Positions 47,701 to 58,634 of a stretch of DNA of 64,000 nt are shown in pieces. A model generated the notes under the pieces. It was not told the DNA's origin. It made no database searches and worked only from the letters and a program-made list of their open reading frames with translations. The position numbers and the translations under genes were made by a program. The stretch comes from Theristus sp. LFF4_11 (lineage: Eukaryota; Nematoda; Chromadorea; Monhysterida; Xyalidae): NCBI GenBank assembly GCA_030248135.1, contig JASANC010002457.1, forward strand, positions 1 to 64,000. The letters are read 5' to 3'. Position 1 is the first letter of the stretch, and each line of letters opens with the position of its first letter.

Positions 47701-50700
47701 GCCCTGCAGCGAGCATAGTATAAGCCACAAACTTGGTTCTGTGCACACGAAACGAACACCCAAAGTTGTGCTTGGAGCCGCGAAAAAATTTTCATCGGAC
47801 GATTTTTCATACGCTCTATACACGAAAAACCTATTCTGAAAATCGTGTTACTTCTTTCCCTTTCTATTTTTTTCTGGTATGTAATCAACATGTGTGCGCC
47901 CTTTCAGTTTTTACCTGCGACACTTTCACAGTCGAACAAAAATGTTTCCTGGGGTAACTCCATCCGGAAATTTTGAAAATTAGGTTAATTTTTTACCCAG
48001 ACCCTGTTTTTGGGTAAAAATTGGGCATTTTTAAAAGTTCGCAGGGTTTTCACCTGGTTTTAAGTGTGCGCCCTTTCAATTTTTACCTGCGACACTTTCA
48101 CAGTCGAACAAAAATGTTTCCTGGGGTAATTCCATCCGGAGATTGTGAAAAAAATTTTGCCCGGGCATTTTTTTCGTCAAAATTTTGCATTTTTTACAGT
48201 TCGTAGCATTTCGACTGGGTATCAGCTTTTCACTCTTACAAATTTTGTCTGAGCTACGAAAAATAATAGGAAAAAGGTCTAGTCCGTAAGAATTCAATGC
48301 GCTGATCACGGATTTTGGGTTAGTTTTCTTACGTGAGCAACTTTAGATGCTGAATCGTGACGATTTCGAGCGAATCGGCCGTGGAAATTGGCGAAATCGG
48401 TCTAGAAACGAAAAACAAGAAAAGGGTGTTTTCCAGGGTAATTCAATGCGCTGATCACGGATTTTGGGTTAGTTTTCTTATGTGAGCAACTTTAGATGCT
48501 TAATCGTGACGATTTCGGGCGAATCGGCCGTGGAAATTGGCGAAATCGGTCTAGAAACGAAAAACAAGAAAATGGTGTTTTCCAGGGTAATTCAATGCGC
48601 TGATCACGGATTTTGGGTTAGTTTTCTTACGTGAGCAACTTTAGATGCTGAATCGTGACGGTTTCGGGCGAATCGGCCGTGGAAATTGGCGAAATCGGTC
48701 CAGAAACGAAAAACAAGAAAAAGGTGTTTTCCAGGGTAATTCATTGCGCTGATCACGGATTTTGGGTTAGTTTTCTTACGTGAGCAACTTTAGATGCTGA
48801 ATCGTGACGATTTCGGGCGAATCGGCCGTGTAAATTGGCGAAATCGGTCTAGAAACGAAAAACAAGAAAATGGTGTTTTCCAGGGTAATTCAATGCGCTG
48901 ATCACGGATTTTGGGTTAGTTTTCTTACGTGAGCAACTTTAGATGCTGAATCGTGACGGTTTCGGGCGAATCGGCCGTGGAAATTGGCGAAATCGGTCCA
49001 GAAACGAAAAACAAGAAAAAGGTGTTTTCCAGGGTAATTCATTGCGCTGATCACGGATTTTGGGTTAGTTTTCTTACGTGAGCAACTTTAGATGCTGAAT
49101 CGTGACGATTTCGGGCGAATCGGCCGTGTAAATTGGCGAAATCGGTCTAGAAACGAAAAACAAGAAAATGGTGTTTTCCAGGGTAATTCAATGCGCTGAT
49201 CACGGATTTTGGGTTAGTTTTTTTAAGTGAGCAACTTTAGATGCTGAATCGTGACGATTTCGGGCGAATCGGCCGCGGAAATTGGCGAAATCGGTTTAGA
49301 AACGAAAAACAAGAAAAGGGTGTTTTTCAGGGTAATTCAATGCGCTGATCACGGATTTTGGGTTAGTTTTCTTACGTGAGCAACTTTAGATGCTGAATCG
49401 TGACGATTTCGGGCGAATTGGCCGTGTAAATTGGCGAAATCGGTCTAGAAACGAAAAACAAGAAAATGGTGTTTTCCAGGGTAATTCAATGCGCTGATCA
49501 CGGATTTCGGGTTAGTTTTTTAAGTGAGCAACTCTAGATACTGAATCGTGACGATTTCGGGCGAATCGGCCGTGGAAATTGGCGAAATCGGTCCAGAAAT
49601 GAAAAACCAAAACAACGGTGTTTTCCATGGTAATTCAATGCGCTGATAACAGATGTTGGGTTAGTTTTTTTACGTGAGCAACTTTAGGTGCTGAATCGTG
49701 ACGATTTCGGGCGAATCAAATCGGCAGTGGAAATTGGCGAAAACGGTCCAGAAACGAAAAACAATAAAAGGGTGTTTTCCATGGTAATTCAATGCGCTAA
49801 TCACGAATTCTGGGTTAGTTTTCTTATGTGAGCAATTCTAGGTACTGAATCGTGACGATTTCGGGCGAATCGGCCGTGGAAATTGGCGAAATCGGTCCAA
49901 AAATGAAAAACAAGAAAACTGTGTTTTCCGGGGTAATTCAATTCGCTGATAACAGATTTTGGGTTAGTTTTCTTACGTGAGCAAGTTTAGATTCCGAATC
50001 GTGACGATTTCGGGCGAATCGGCCGTGGAATTTAGTGAAACCGGTCCAGAAATGAAAAACAAGAAAACTGTGTTTTCGAGGGTAATTCAACCGCCGATCA
50101 CTGCTTTTGGGTTAGTTTTCTTATGTGAGCAATTCTAGGTACTGAATCGTGACGATTTTGGGCGAATCTGCCGTAGAAATAGCATAGGCGAAATTGGCCT
50201 AAAAAAACGAAAAATGAAAAACCTGAGTTGTCCGGGGTTTAGAAGAATGTGTGACCAACGTATTTTGGTCCGACCTTCGGGGCTTATGTAAAAGTCAGAA
50301 TATTATCTAAAAATGCGGGAGACGCATATAAAAGGAGGAATATGGCCTTGTGTAAGCAGTGAAAGACTTGGCTCGACAACGCTTTTCAAGTCTCTGATGT
50401 GGTACACACGGATACAAGTACATAAGAGTCATATTTTTGCGCCGTTTATTCATTATTTCGGTTGGAAGTGGCAACCCTCGTACATTGTAGACAAATGAAA
50501 CTTTCACATTTGCTTTTTTCTAGCATTTAGCGACCACTAAAACCACTAAAATAACGATCAGACTTTAGATCGCTGACACTGGTTTGCACAAAGTGTATCG
50601 CAGAGGCGTTGGGGAACGCAAGGTATCCTTCTGTGGCAATGACTCACCGGTTTATCCTGTCACAAGAGTTCGGTAAAAAGGGTGAAAATCAACGGAAGAC

Positions 50701-53700
50701 AACACTTTTTGCACTGGTGCTGCTGTATGCACAGCGGTGCGTACGTTAGCAACAACAACAATTGTCACCCTCGTGGCCTGGTGGTAGTGCGTTAGACTAC
50801 AGTCTGTGCGCTCGGGGGATCGAGCCCCGCCGAGGGGTATGTAGGCACTTAATGACAGAGAAAACTCAATGGGCGCCCTACTCAATGGCGTTCTGTACGC
50901 TTCTCTGGGTTAGCCCTGGCTAAAAACATCGCCTAAAAATCCCAACAAAACAACAACAACAACCACGATAAAGCTACATGCAGCAATATTTTGCAATTTC
51001 TGATGTTTCTGTTTTTGCACAGAATTTACAGAATTTCGCCCATGGTGTGATTTTAGACTAAACTGAAGAGGACAATTGAAAAATAACTTCAAAGTTTTTA
51101 CGCTTTTCAGCAAGCTTTTAAACAACAAACGCGGCGCAAAAATATGACTCTTATGTACTTGTATCCGTGTGTACCACATCAGAGACTTGAAAAGCGTTGT
51201 CGAGCCAAGTCTTTCACTGCTTACACAAGGCCATATTCCTCCTTTTATATACTAAGATCACCGGTTGACCTGTTCTGCAGCAGTCGTCCGTCACTGCGTC
51301 GCCCGGCGCCAGCCAAGCACCAGAGGCGAGGCACGTAGTCTTGCGTGGTCTCGCGACGTAGCTGTCCTCGGCGCCCGTGTACAGCAAGAATGCGTCCGGC
51401 CAGCTGCAGTTCATCACGTACTCATAGCCAGTCGCCACGATCACCGGCGTCGTGTGCGGCGCGAACGTGCTCGAATCGAACACCTGCATTTTGGTGCCGG
51501 TCGCCGTTGCCGTTTGCGCGAACGGATCGTACAGCTCTTGAGTGTCGTCGCATGGCGCAAACACCAGATCAGGACAGCCTGTCGAAGATGAAAACAAAAA
51601 AGTTTGATTATTATGCCGCAAAAGCATACACACGCTAGAAAGGTGTCCGGTCTCGGCATGGGTGGTCGCGCGTGTGCAACGTCACTGAAAATGAAAAAAA
51701 GTGCAAGACGCTGCACGCTGCTTTGTGTTTCGAAGGACACGGACTCCGCGCGTGCACGTGCTCACAGCGCCCAATCGTGCGTCGCATTCGCATTACCGAG
51801 CATGCAGTCGACCGTGGTCGGGTCGGTCAGTGCGCTCGTGTTCGCCCACTGGAACTCGAGGCCGCCGGCGGCAGCCGGAACGCAGGTGGCTACGGTCGGC
51901 CACGTGTACACGGCGCCGGACGTGTCGAACGCCAGATAGTGATTGGTGGTCAAGCACGTCACGGTGATCGTCGAGTCTTCGGTCGCAAACTCGTTGTTGA
52001 CAATGAACGTGCCAGCGCGCGTGAACGTCGCATTGCCCCGCGTCTCCGGCACCACACACACTGCAGTGCATGTACAAGTGCGTTTGTGTCACACCTTTCG
52101 CGCGGAACACAGAGTGCGATGAAAAAAGGACGGAATCGGTCGGAGGCGCACGAAAACATATTTACATAGCCGAAAAGGCGCGTGTTCAACTTCAACCGAA
52201 CGCAGTTTATTCGTTCTTACAGTAGTTCAAAACGTTTCGCATGTTCTATTGTGCAGTGCCTGTTCGTACCTGGCTCGCACATGTCATCCTCCACCTCTGC
52301 CGACCAGGCGCCCGTCGACATGCATGTTGCCACGTGTGCCTCTGTCTGATAGACGCCGTCTGCCGTGCGCAGCAGGTAGCCGTCCGGACAGGGCCCGGCC
52401 GTGTACGTCGCGGCCACCTGGAAGCGCGTCCCACCGTCGAACGTCTCGCCGCTGTTCACAAAGTCCGGCTGTATGTCCGGTAGCGTCGCTGCTTCTTGCG
52501 TCAGCGCCGGACACGCTGCAACAAACTCATAGCAGTGGAATGAACATGAACTCGTGTTTGCGTTTTGTAATTCAGAAAAACAAAGAAACACAGAGTGCTA
52601 TTGTATGCGGCGCACTTATGATGCAGTCGAAATCGGGCACAATGTAATCGGCCGGGTCCCAGGTGGTGTCCAAGAGGCAGGTGACGGTGTATGGCGGCTC
52701 AACGGTGACCGCGTCTCCCGGTATCCAAAGACGCCTGCCGGCGGGGCAGTTGGCCGTCTGCGTGGTGCCCGGCAGCACTCGATCGCTCAGTTTGTACGGG
52801 CTCACCAGCGAGTGCGCGTCCGTGTGCGTCGCGTTGCCGTTATCTTCCAGTAAACATGCTGCAAAATGCGCATTATTCTCGTAACATTTATGTGCACATG
52901 CGTATGTACCACTTGAGTCTGCATCATGAAAATTTTCAATGCAGTGCATTATGCGTATGACTTGCTCAATGGAATATTGGACTGTACGATGTTGTTGTTG
53001 AGCTTTTGGCGTTTGCGTGACTGCAGCGTGTGTTCGAATGTAAGTTCACACAGTCGAACTCTAACCAATCAGCTGATTCCCAATAATGTAGAGTTCCATG
53101 TGGACATCAGAACGAACTCGGCCAACAGGCGTCTACGGGAATGTTCGGCAGCGACCAGGTGCCGCCGACACGGCAGACGGACGTGCGACTGGCGCCACTG
53201 AGCACTCGGTCGATGTCGTTGGCGAGCAGCTGCTTCGTGTTCGTGAAGTCGCACGTCGTCGTGTGCCGGGCGCCGATCGCTGCGTACGGCGCCGGAATGT
53301 CGACCGGCTGCGTGAACGTCGCGTAGATGTCGATCTCGATGTCGTCCGCCGGAGCGGAGTCCGCCTCGACCAAACGTTCGCACACTGCACAGATTTTCGT
53401 TGTGTTTTTAACAACAAATCAACCCGTTGGTGCGTTCTAAAGCTGCGTTCAGGTCTTTTAGTGGAACGGCTCGCCACGCATGATTTTCTACGGATGACCT
53501 GCGAGACAACCATATCGTTTTTGAAACGTCGGCCAACCTTTCGTAAAGCCATTCCAAATGACCTGAACGCAGTCTGCAAACGGAGTTTACGCGCACTACT
53601 CGACTTTCGTCTTTTTTATGGAACAATAATAAGGTTTTTCAACTGTGAACAACAACAAAAACCATTGATGCAGTCGAGATCTTTGACGGTAGTGTCGTCA

Positions 53701-56700
53701 AACAGCCCGGTCGCTGTACAAGTTGCAATGGCGGGCGATTCCACGATTGCTGCGCCATCCCAGAGTTGCTGGGTGTCACGGCTGCATGTCGCCACTTGCT
53801 GCAGACCCACTTCTCCAACGGTGTTCCCTTGTTTGCGTGCAAACATTTTTTTGAACAACGTCATTCAAAAACAGGCAGGCTCGGTTTATGTAATTCACAG
53901 TGTCATCACCCCCACCCCCACCCTCCCGCAAAACTAACTTAGGAATCTGGTGCCAACATAGTTGAACGTTGCATTTCCTTCTCGTTCGATTGTGCAGACT
54001 GAAAAAAAACGGCACCGTTTTTGATTTGCAAATGGACAGCGCATTAAAAAACCGTTTTTTCAAAGCTCGTTGTACCTTTGTGGCACTGATCATCGACGAT
54101 TGTCGGTATCGACCATTTGCCGTCCGCCTGGCACGTTGACGTTCGCGGCGTGTTCTGTGCCCGCGTCTTGTCGCCCTCCGGATAGAGCATCTCGCTGTTC
54201 CAGTCGCATTCGGCCGTATAGGCGGAGCCGAAGAACGCAGCCGACGAATCCAACTGTGCGATCGCGGCCGGAGTGAGCGTCGTCGAGACGTCGATGTCCG
54301 GAGCCGTGGTGCTCGCGTCCGTGAGCACCTCACAAACTGAGACACGCGTCAAACAAAGTTTTCGATCGTACACATTCCTTGGGGCTTATGTCGAGGTCGC
54401 TTTTCGGCATATCTCATTCCAAAATATATTTCCGGTGTTGTATATGTGATTTGCAAACGGAAGTCGTCTCACCTGGAACGCAGTCGAGCGTCGACGTGAT
54501 CGGCTCTGCGAACGCACCGTTCTCGCAGGTGCCCGTCTGAGGCTCCCCGTAAAACTGTTGACCGTCCCACAGAAGCAGGTTGTCGTTCAGCGTTCCGCAG
54601 GTCGCTGTGTACGTCGCGGACTCGGCTGCCAGTGTGTTTGACGCAAAGTACATTGAGGCTATTCTGTCCAGCGTGAATGTGGCATTGCCGGTGAATGACA
54701 CTGGGCACACTGAAATGAAGAGCAATCAATATATCCACTGACGTTATTACTGACCATTTCTTCAAACATCCCATTGAGCTCTGCCAGTGCAGGTAGCTCA
54801 ACATTTCGTACCTCTGCTACCACCATTATAGCCGAGACAAATCTTGAAACAACATGTTGAGCAACTTTTTTTCAGTGTCCGCATCAGCGGCAGCGTCTGT
54901 TTTTTCGTTTTTATTGTGTTCTGGCATGGCAACTAACGTAGTAGACACTGATAGTCGGTGATGTCTATATCCCAGGACTCCGTCGGTCCATCGCACGTTG
55001 CAGCGACTGTTGTGTCGAGATAGTTGGCGCCGTCGAACAGACGATGCGTCGAGAAGTCGCACGTCGCCGTCTGCGTTGAGCCGCCCGGCGCCGGCGAGCC
55101 AGCCGCGACGTTCGGACTGAATGTGGCGTTGCCGGTCAACGCCGGGTACTCGCATTGCGCTGATCAGTAGAAGTGTTTTTTATAATGAGAATGATCGAAA
55201 TCTGACAAAAAAAACGCGTTTGCCACGTACGACACACCTAAATAGCAGTAGTTCTCGAGGATCGGCTCAACGATCCACTGACTCGCGTTGCACAGGTTGC
55301 TCTGCTGCAGGCTGCTGTTCGTGTAGTACGGCGGGACGCAAGTGACCTGCGCGGCGCCACCGTCCGGCACCGTCGTACCGCCGGCCGCGTACGCAATTTC
55401 GGTGTTTTCAATCGTGAATTTCACGCAGTTCGTAGAGGCTGCGATTGCAGTGGAAGAATATGAGCACAGCAACACCGCGGGAAAGAATCTCACTGAACCA
55501 GTTGCATACTCACTGAACGTTCCAATGCCGGTGCCAAGCAGCACCAGCGGCGCCAGTCCCGCAGCGACCATGCCCGCGACGCCCAGTCTCGCGGCGCTCT
55601 TCAGTCCGTCGTAGTCGTACAACTGCGGATTCTCGATGCCGCTGATGTCGTAGCCTTCGGCGAGCACGCGACTGATCGGATCCTTTGGTGCGAGCTCGAA
55701 CGGCTGCACGCGCTCCGGAATGCGCGCTGCACCGTCGGCAGGACTCTGCGGCGGTTGCTCCCAGGGCAATTGTTGTTGTTGCATCGATTGACCGGGCTGT
55801 TGGCCGCCGGATTGACCCGGACGTGGCCCACTTTGTCCTCCCGTCTGCTGGCCCGTTTGCCCGGGATGCTGGCCAAATTGCTCCGGTTGTCGAGCGCTTT
55901 GCTGGCCAAATTCGTTCGGTTGTTGTTGTTGTTGTTGGCCGCTTTGACCGAGTCGACTCTGCTGATTCGGCTGGTCCCACGGCCGATTTCGATTGCTCGT
56001 CTGTTGACTGGGCCGTTGTTGACTGGGCCGCTGTTGACTGGGCCGTTGTTGTTGAGCGGGACGTTGCCGCTGTTGTCCGGGTCGTCGATTCTGCTGACGG
56101 AGGCGTTCCTCTTTCAGGCGTTGCCGTTGTTCGTATTGATCGCGGAGTCGCTGCTGCTGGTCGCGGTTGACTTCGTGCTCGTCCTGCCGCTGCCGGTCGT
56201 CGTCTCGGTCGTGGTGGTCGTCGTCACGGTCGCGATCGCGGTCGCGTTGCTCACGGCACAGCTGCAGCGCCGCCCGTTGGTTGCGACGGTAGATGTAGCT
56301 CGGTCGAATGCGGCACAGCGTGAACAGCACGACACCACGCGACCTGCGAACGCAGCGCAAGCAAACTGCACCAACTCAGCTTTGCCGCACTTGAACTACC
56401 GGTATGGCCGATTAAATACGACTGCTTTTTCAGAATGTGCGGTGCGCGCGAAATTTGAATGACAGAAATGAAAGACGTTCAGAAATAATTGTATGTCAAA
56501 TTTGACGTGTTTTTTTGAAATCAATGAGCTCTTCGTTCTGTTCTGTTCATTCTTTGTCCTTTGCTTTCCACACACGATTGGGGAAAATCAGTATTTTTTG
56601 AAAACACAACCCCTACTCTGAAATCTTGTCTCGCCTTAATTGAGAAAACAAAAAGAGTGCCTCATTTATTCGGCTATACTGCACTTTTTGTCTCTCCCAC

Positions 56701-58634
56701 TCGCACGAACAGAGCTGTTACCGATTGATTTGGATGTTCTCGATCACCCTCGCCTCTCGACGCGACTGTCCCTGCGTGACTTTCAATCGAACCTCGCCAC
56801 CGCTCAACGACCGTGACGCTGTCCTACACTCGTGCTTTTCAGTCACCACAGTTTTGCTACAGCAGAACAGCTCCAAATCGCTGCAAATACACTCAGCATG
56901 AAGATGATTTTCATGTGCAGAGTGGTAAATTTCGCAAATCTGTGCTGCGGCAAACAAAAAACCTCACTGACCCTCTGATCGAACGGCGCATTCCGCGGAC
57001 GACTGTGCTCGTGGCGCCGTAGTCGAAGTGCTCACAGTTCGACAGCCACTGACACTTCTGCGCAGAGTATAATTCAAAACTGTAGTGAACCAGTGCGACA
57101 TATGAATGTGCACGCGTGTGTGTCCATCCAGCAGCGATGCACAAGCCAATCACTCACCGTGACACAGTTGCGCTCCCACGGCACCAGCATGCACCTCTGC
57201 ACGGCCAACCGGCGCACGTTCGCGTCCATGGCGAACGACTGCACGAAACCTCTGCCGTGCAGGCACTGTGTTCGATTGTGCTGCACGTTGCCGATCGCCC
57301 GTCGTCGTGCAGCGCCGCCACTGCGACTGCGTTGTCGTGATCGCCACCGGGCTCGTGACGGCTGCTGCTGTTGCAGTTGCACGTCGGAGCTGGTCAACAA
57401 AACGGTGATCGTGATCAACGCGCTGTTGGTGGTGACGCTCTGGTGGTGCGCCGCGATGCCGCCGGTTGACGCCCAGCCGGCCGTGAACACCAACGTCGAC
57501 ACGGTCAACAGCGTCGCCCAGGTCAACGCGTCCACTGCGGACTGACGAGGACACTTTTGCTGAGTGCTGAGCTCCGTTGCTGACTCGCTGTCTGGGTCTT
57601 CGTCGGTTGCGTGCTCAACGTGACAAGAAAAACAAGTGAGAAAAACAGCGGCTACATGAGTGATTGATTGTATACAGCTCAAGAGAACCACTTATCCGTG
57701 TGTCCGGTTGCACTGAGGCGGACTTCGTTGCGTTCACGGTCAACCAGGCCAGCACGGTCGCAACAGCGTGCACCAGACCAAGCACAGCGCGGCCAATCCA
57801 GGCGTCTGCCTCGTGCGCCTCCTCGTCGCTCGTCTCATAGTCATCCTCGAACAACGCACGATCGGCTGAATCGAGTTTCAGTTGTTGGAAAAACTCGCCC
57901 ATGTCGACTCGTGCGGCTGTCTTGTTGTGGTGGTGTTTCTCGTGGTAGTTTTCGGTGAATTGGCAGATCGCTTGGTGAGTACGATGCGAGAACAGAGCGG
58001 TCGTTGGTCGCTCACAAACCGCATCCGTTGTCTGAGGTGCACTGTCATTCTGGATGATCGTTCGTGGTTGCTGTTCGTTTTGCGCGGTTGTTGCGGCGCA
58101 TGACGACGCTTCTCGACAGCAGAGCGCCTCGAGTTCGCTGCAACAATCATAGCAATTGCCACATTTTTCGGGTGTTGTGTCTAATTAGTGATCGCTAAAA
58201 AAGCCTTACCCGAAGCGTGAAATACGCCACGCTCGTGACGCAATGTTCGTATGACCAGTTGCCAAAGTGCAGTTGACCCGCCACTGACAGCTCTGTGTGA
58301 TCATGCGTGATTATCTGACACTACCGAACCAACCACTTTTATGTAATCGCATTTACCCATGTTTTTATCATACACAACATCCGTGTCCAGTATTGAATCT
58401 TACCGTTTGGCAGTTCTGTTTCACCGCGCTGCCAGTGCAGGCCGGTACATTTAGTGTGGGGAATGTCTCTCGCTGCTCGATGCTGGGCGTCGGAATGATT
58501 CGATGCGGGTGCAGCTGTTGTTTATTGGTGCGTTTTGGGTGCAGCACAGCGCGTGGCTCCAACGGCAGTGCAGGCACAGAGAGCAACACCAACAGCATGG
58601 CCACCGTCCAATCGGTCGTGCGCTTCGACTGCAT
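44799..58634 (-). CDS. Multi-CCP (sushi-like) surface protein, paralog 2; full gene model
   Basis: 24 exons join in frame to 6,150 nt (about 2,049 residues): E1 58,634-58,404; E2 58,292-58,210; E3 58,137-57,714; E4 57,613-57,158; E5 57,057-56,972; E6 56,880-56,722; E7 56,343-55,514; then CCP exons E8-E23 (listed separately). Order: signal peptide (AMLLVLLSVPALP), first Cys module (E1-E3), acidic stretch then hydrophobic segment (VLGLVHAVATVLAWLTV), second hydrophobic segment (LLTVSTLVFTAGWAS), second Cys module (E4-E6), Q/P-rich region and third hydrophobic segment (E7), 15 CCP-like domains. Stops that seem to end E6 (TAA inside CG|GTAACA) lie in the donor site, so E6 joins E7. The E3-E4 junction is the least certain (weak GTGCAA donor), and a second promoter before E3 or E4 is possible. 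No known protein with this architecture comes to mind. Likely a surface or matrix protein. Confidence 0.85.
45490..45575. mobile_element. PIF/Harbinger-type MITE in E21-E22 intron of paralog 2
   Basis: Same family as 27,603-27,691: GCGGCATTCATGAAGCAGTG at the left and CACTAAATACTGCTTCGTGA at the right form a hairpin. Flanks are CTA and TTA, so the target duplication is imperfect. Confidence 0.7.
45838..46124. mobile_element. Mariner-type MITE (287 bp), TA duplication
   Basis: Ends CAGGGTGGGCCAAAAAGTTT and TTTTGGTTCACCCTG with TA at 45,836-45,837 and 46,125-46,126. The termini and the CTCGCTGGCGTG-like subterminal match the larger element at 40,476-41,529. It lies in the E20-E21 intron. Confidence 0.85.
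48290..50170. repeat. 149-bp satellite array, inverted copy (about 13 monomers)
   Basis: Monomers are the reverse complement of those at 11.3-13.8 kb (GATCACGGATTTTGGGTTAG, CGATTTCGGGCGAATCGGCC). There are fewer units than in copy 1, and the set of variants differs, so the arrays changed length independently. Confidence 0.92.
50768..50964 (+). mobile_element. tRNA-derived SINE, copy in the inverted element
   Basis: CCCTCGTGGCCTGGTGGTAG at 50,768, GGGGATCGAGCCCC near 50,815, and an AAC-rich tail to about 50,964. It occupies the same position inside the element as 10,525-10,733. Confidence 0.75.
53049..53098. mobile_element. Short remnant of the CAGTCGAACTCTAA palindromic MITE
   Basis: CAGTCGAACTCTAACCAATC at the left and AATGTAGAGTTC at the right. 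It abuts the 3' end of E13 of paralog 2. Confidence 0.55.
55514..56343 (-). other. Exon E7 of paralog 2: charged, Gln/Pro-rich region and hydrophobic segment
   Basis: An 830-bp exon. It starts with a basic lead (RIRPSYIYRR), an Asp/Arg/His stretch, a Gln-rich likely coiled coil (RQRLKEERLRQQNRRPG), RPSQQ repeats, FGQ/PGQ repeats, then FELAPKDPISRVLAEGYD, SGIENPQLYDYDGLK and a 24-residue hydrophobic GVAGMVAAGLAPLVLLGTG. The final block is shared with paralog 1 with few changes, while the Q/P repeats differ in number and order, as expected of slippage-prone repeats. Confidence 0.8.
56398..56681. mobile_element. TA-type MITE, GGTATGGCCGA family, in E6-E7 intron of paralog 2
   Basis: Starts CCGGTATGGCCGATTAAATA and ends TTCGGCTATACTG; the body has GCGCGCGAAATTTGAATGA shared with 28,108-28,375. 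It fills most of the intron that separates the Cys-module exons from the Q/P exon. Confidence 0.8.
56722..58634 (-). other. Duplicated cysteine module exons E1-E3 and E4-E6 of paralog 2
   Basis: Both exon triplets spell C-x8-C-x3-C-Q-W-x2-N-C, then 25-30 residues, then L-E-x2-C-C and a further Cys. First: ACTGSAVKQNC, SCQWRVNC, LEALCC. Second: CMLVPWERNC, KCQWLSNC, LELFCC. Introns fall at the same points and phases (0 after the NCxT, 2 after the CQW exon), so the second triplet is a copy of the first. In paralog 1 the second triplet is intact (CQWLANC, LELFCC), but the first has lost its leading cysteines and keeps only SRAERLSTFG and RFCC. The module is not one I recognise. Confidence 0.8.

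Larger units (their letters stand above)
47603..51247. mobile_element. Composite repeat element, copy 2 (inverted relative to 10-14.7 kb)
   Basis: The same component order as 10,217-14,657 read in reverse: end block with TGCGGATGCGCGAGCGAGCG (47,603), two units of the AAAAATGCCC repeat, 149-bp satellite (about 48,290-50,170), inverted 130-bp repeat, SINE, and outer 130-bp repeat ending at TATAAAAGG (51,247). It fills most of the E17-E18 intron of paralog 2, making that intron about 3.8 kb. It has no poly-G tract. Confidence 0.88.
44799..55438 (-). other. CCP/sushi-like domain exons E8-E23 of paralog 2
   Basis: E8 55,438-55,238; E9 55,159-54,938; E10 54,709-54,473; E11 54,336-54,076; E12a 53,998-53,939; E12b 53,827-53,663; E13 53,384-53,118; E14 52,858-52,616; E15 52,515-52,270; E16 52,060-51,797; E17 51,578-51,270; E18 47,445-47,161; E19 46,881-46,612; E20 46,531-46,272; E21 45,797-45,731; E22 45,443-45,186; E23 45,064-44,799 (stop TGA). 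Domains have four Cys plus a Trp between Cys3 and Cys4. Many carry GNAT[FH] soon after Cys1, an N-glycosylation sequon. From E10 on, GNAT-type domains alternate with a longer type ending in SxPxIxxDxC or GAWxxxxxDDxC. All exons are phase 1-1 except E20/E21, which meet in phase 0. Confidence 0.88.
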
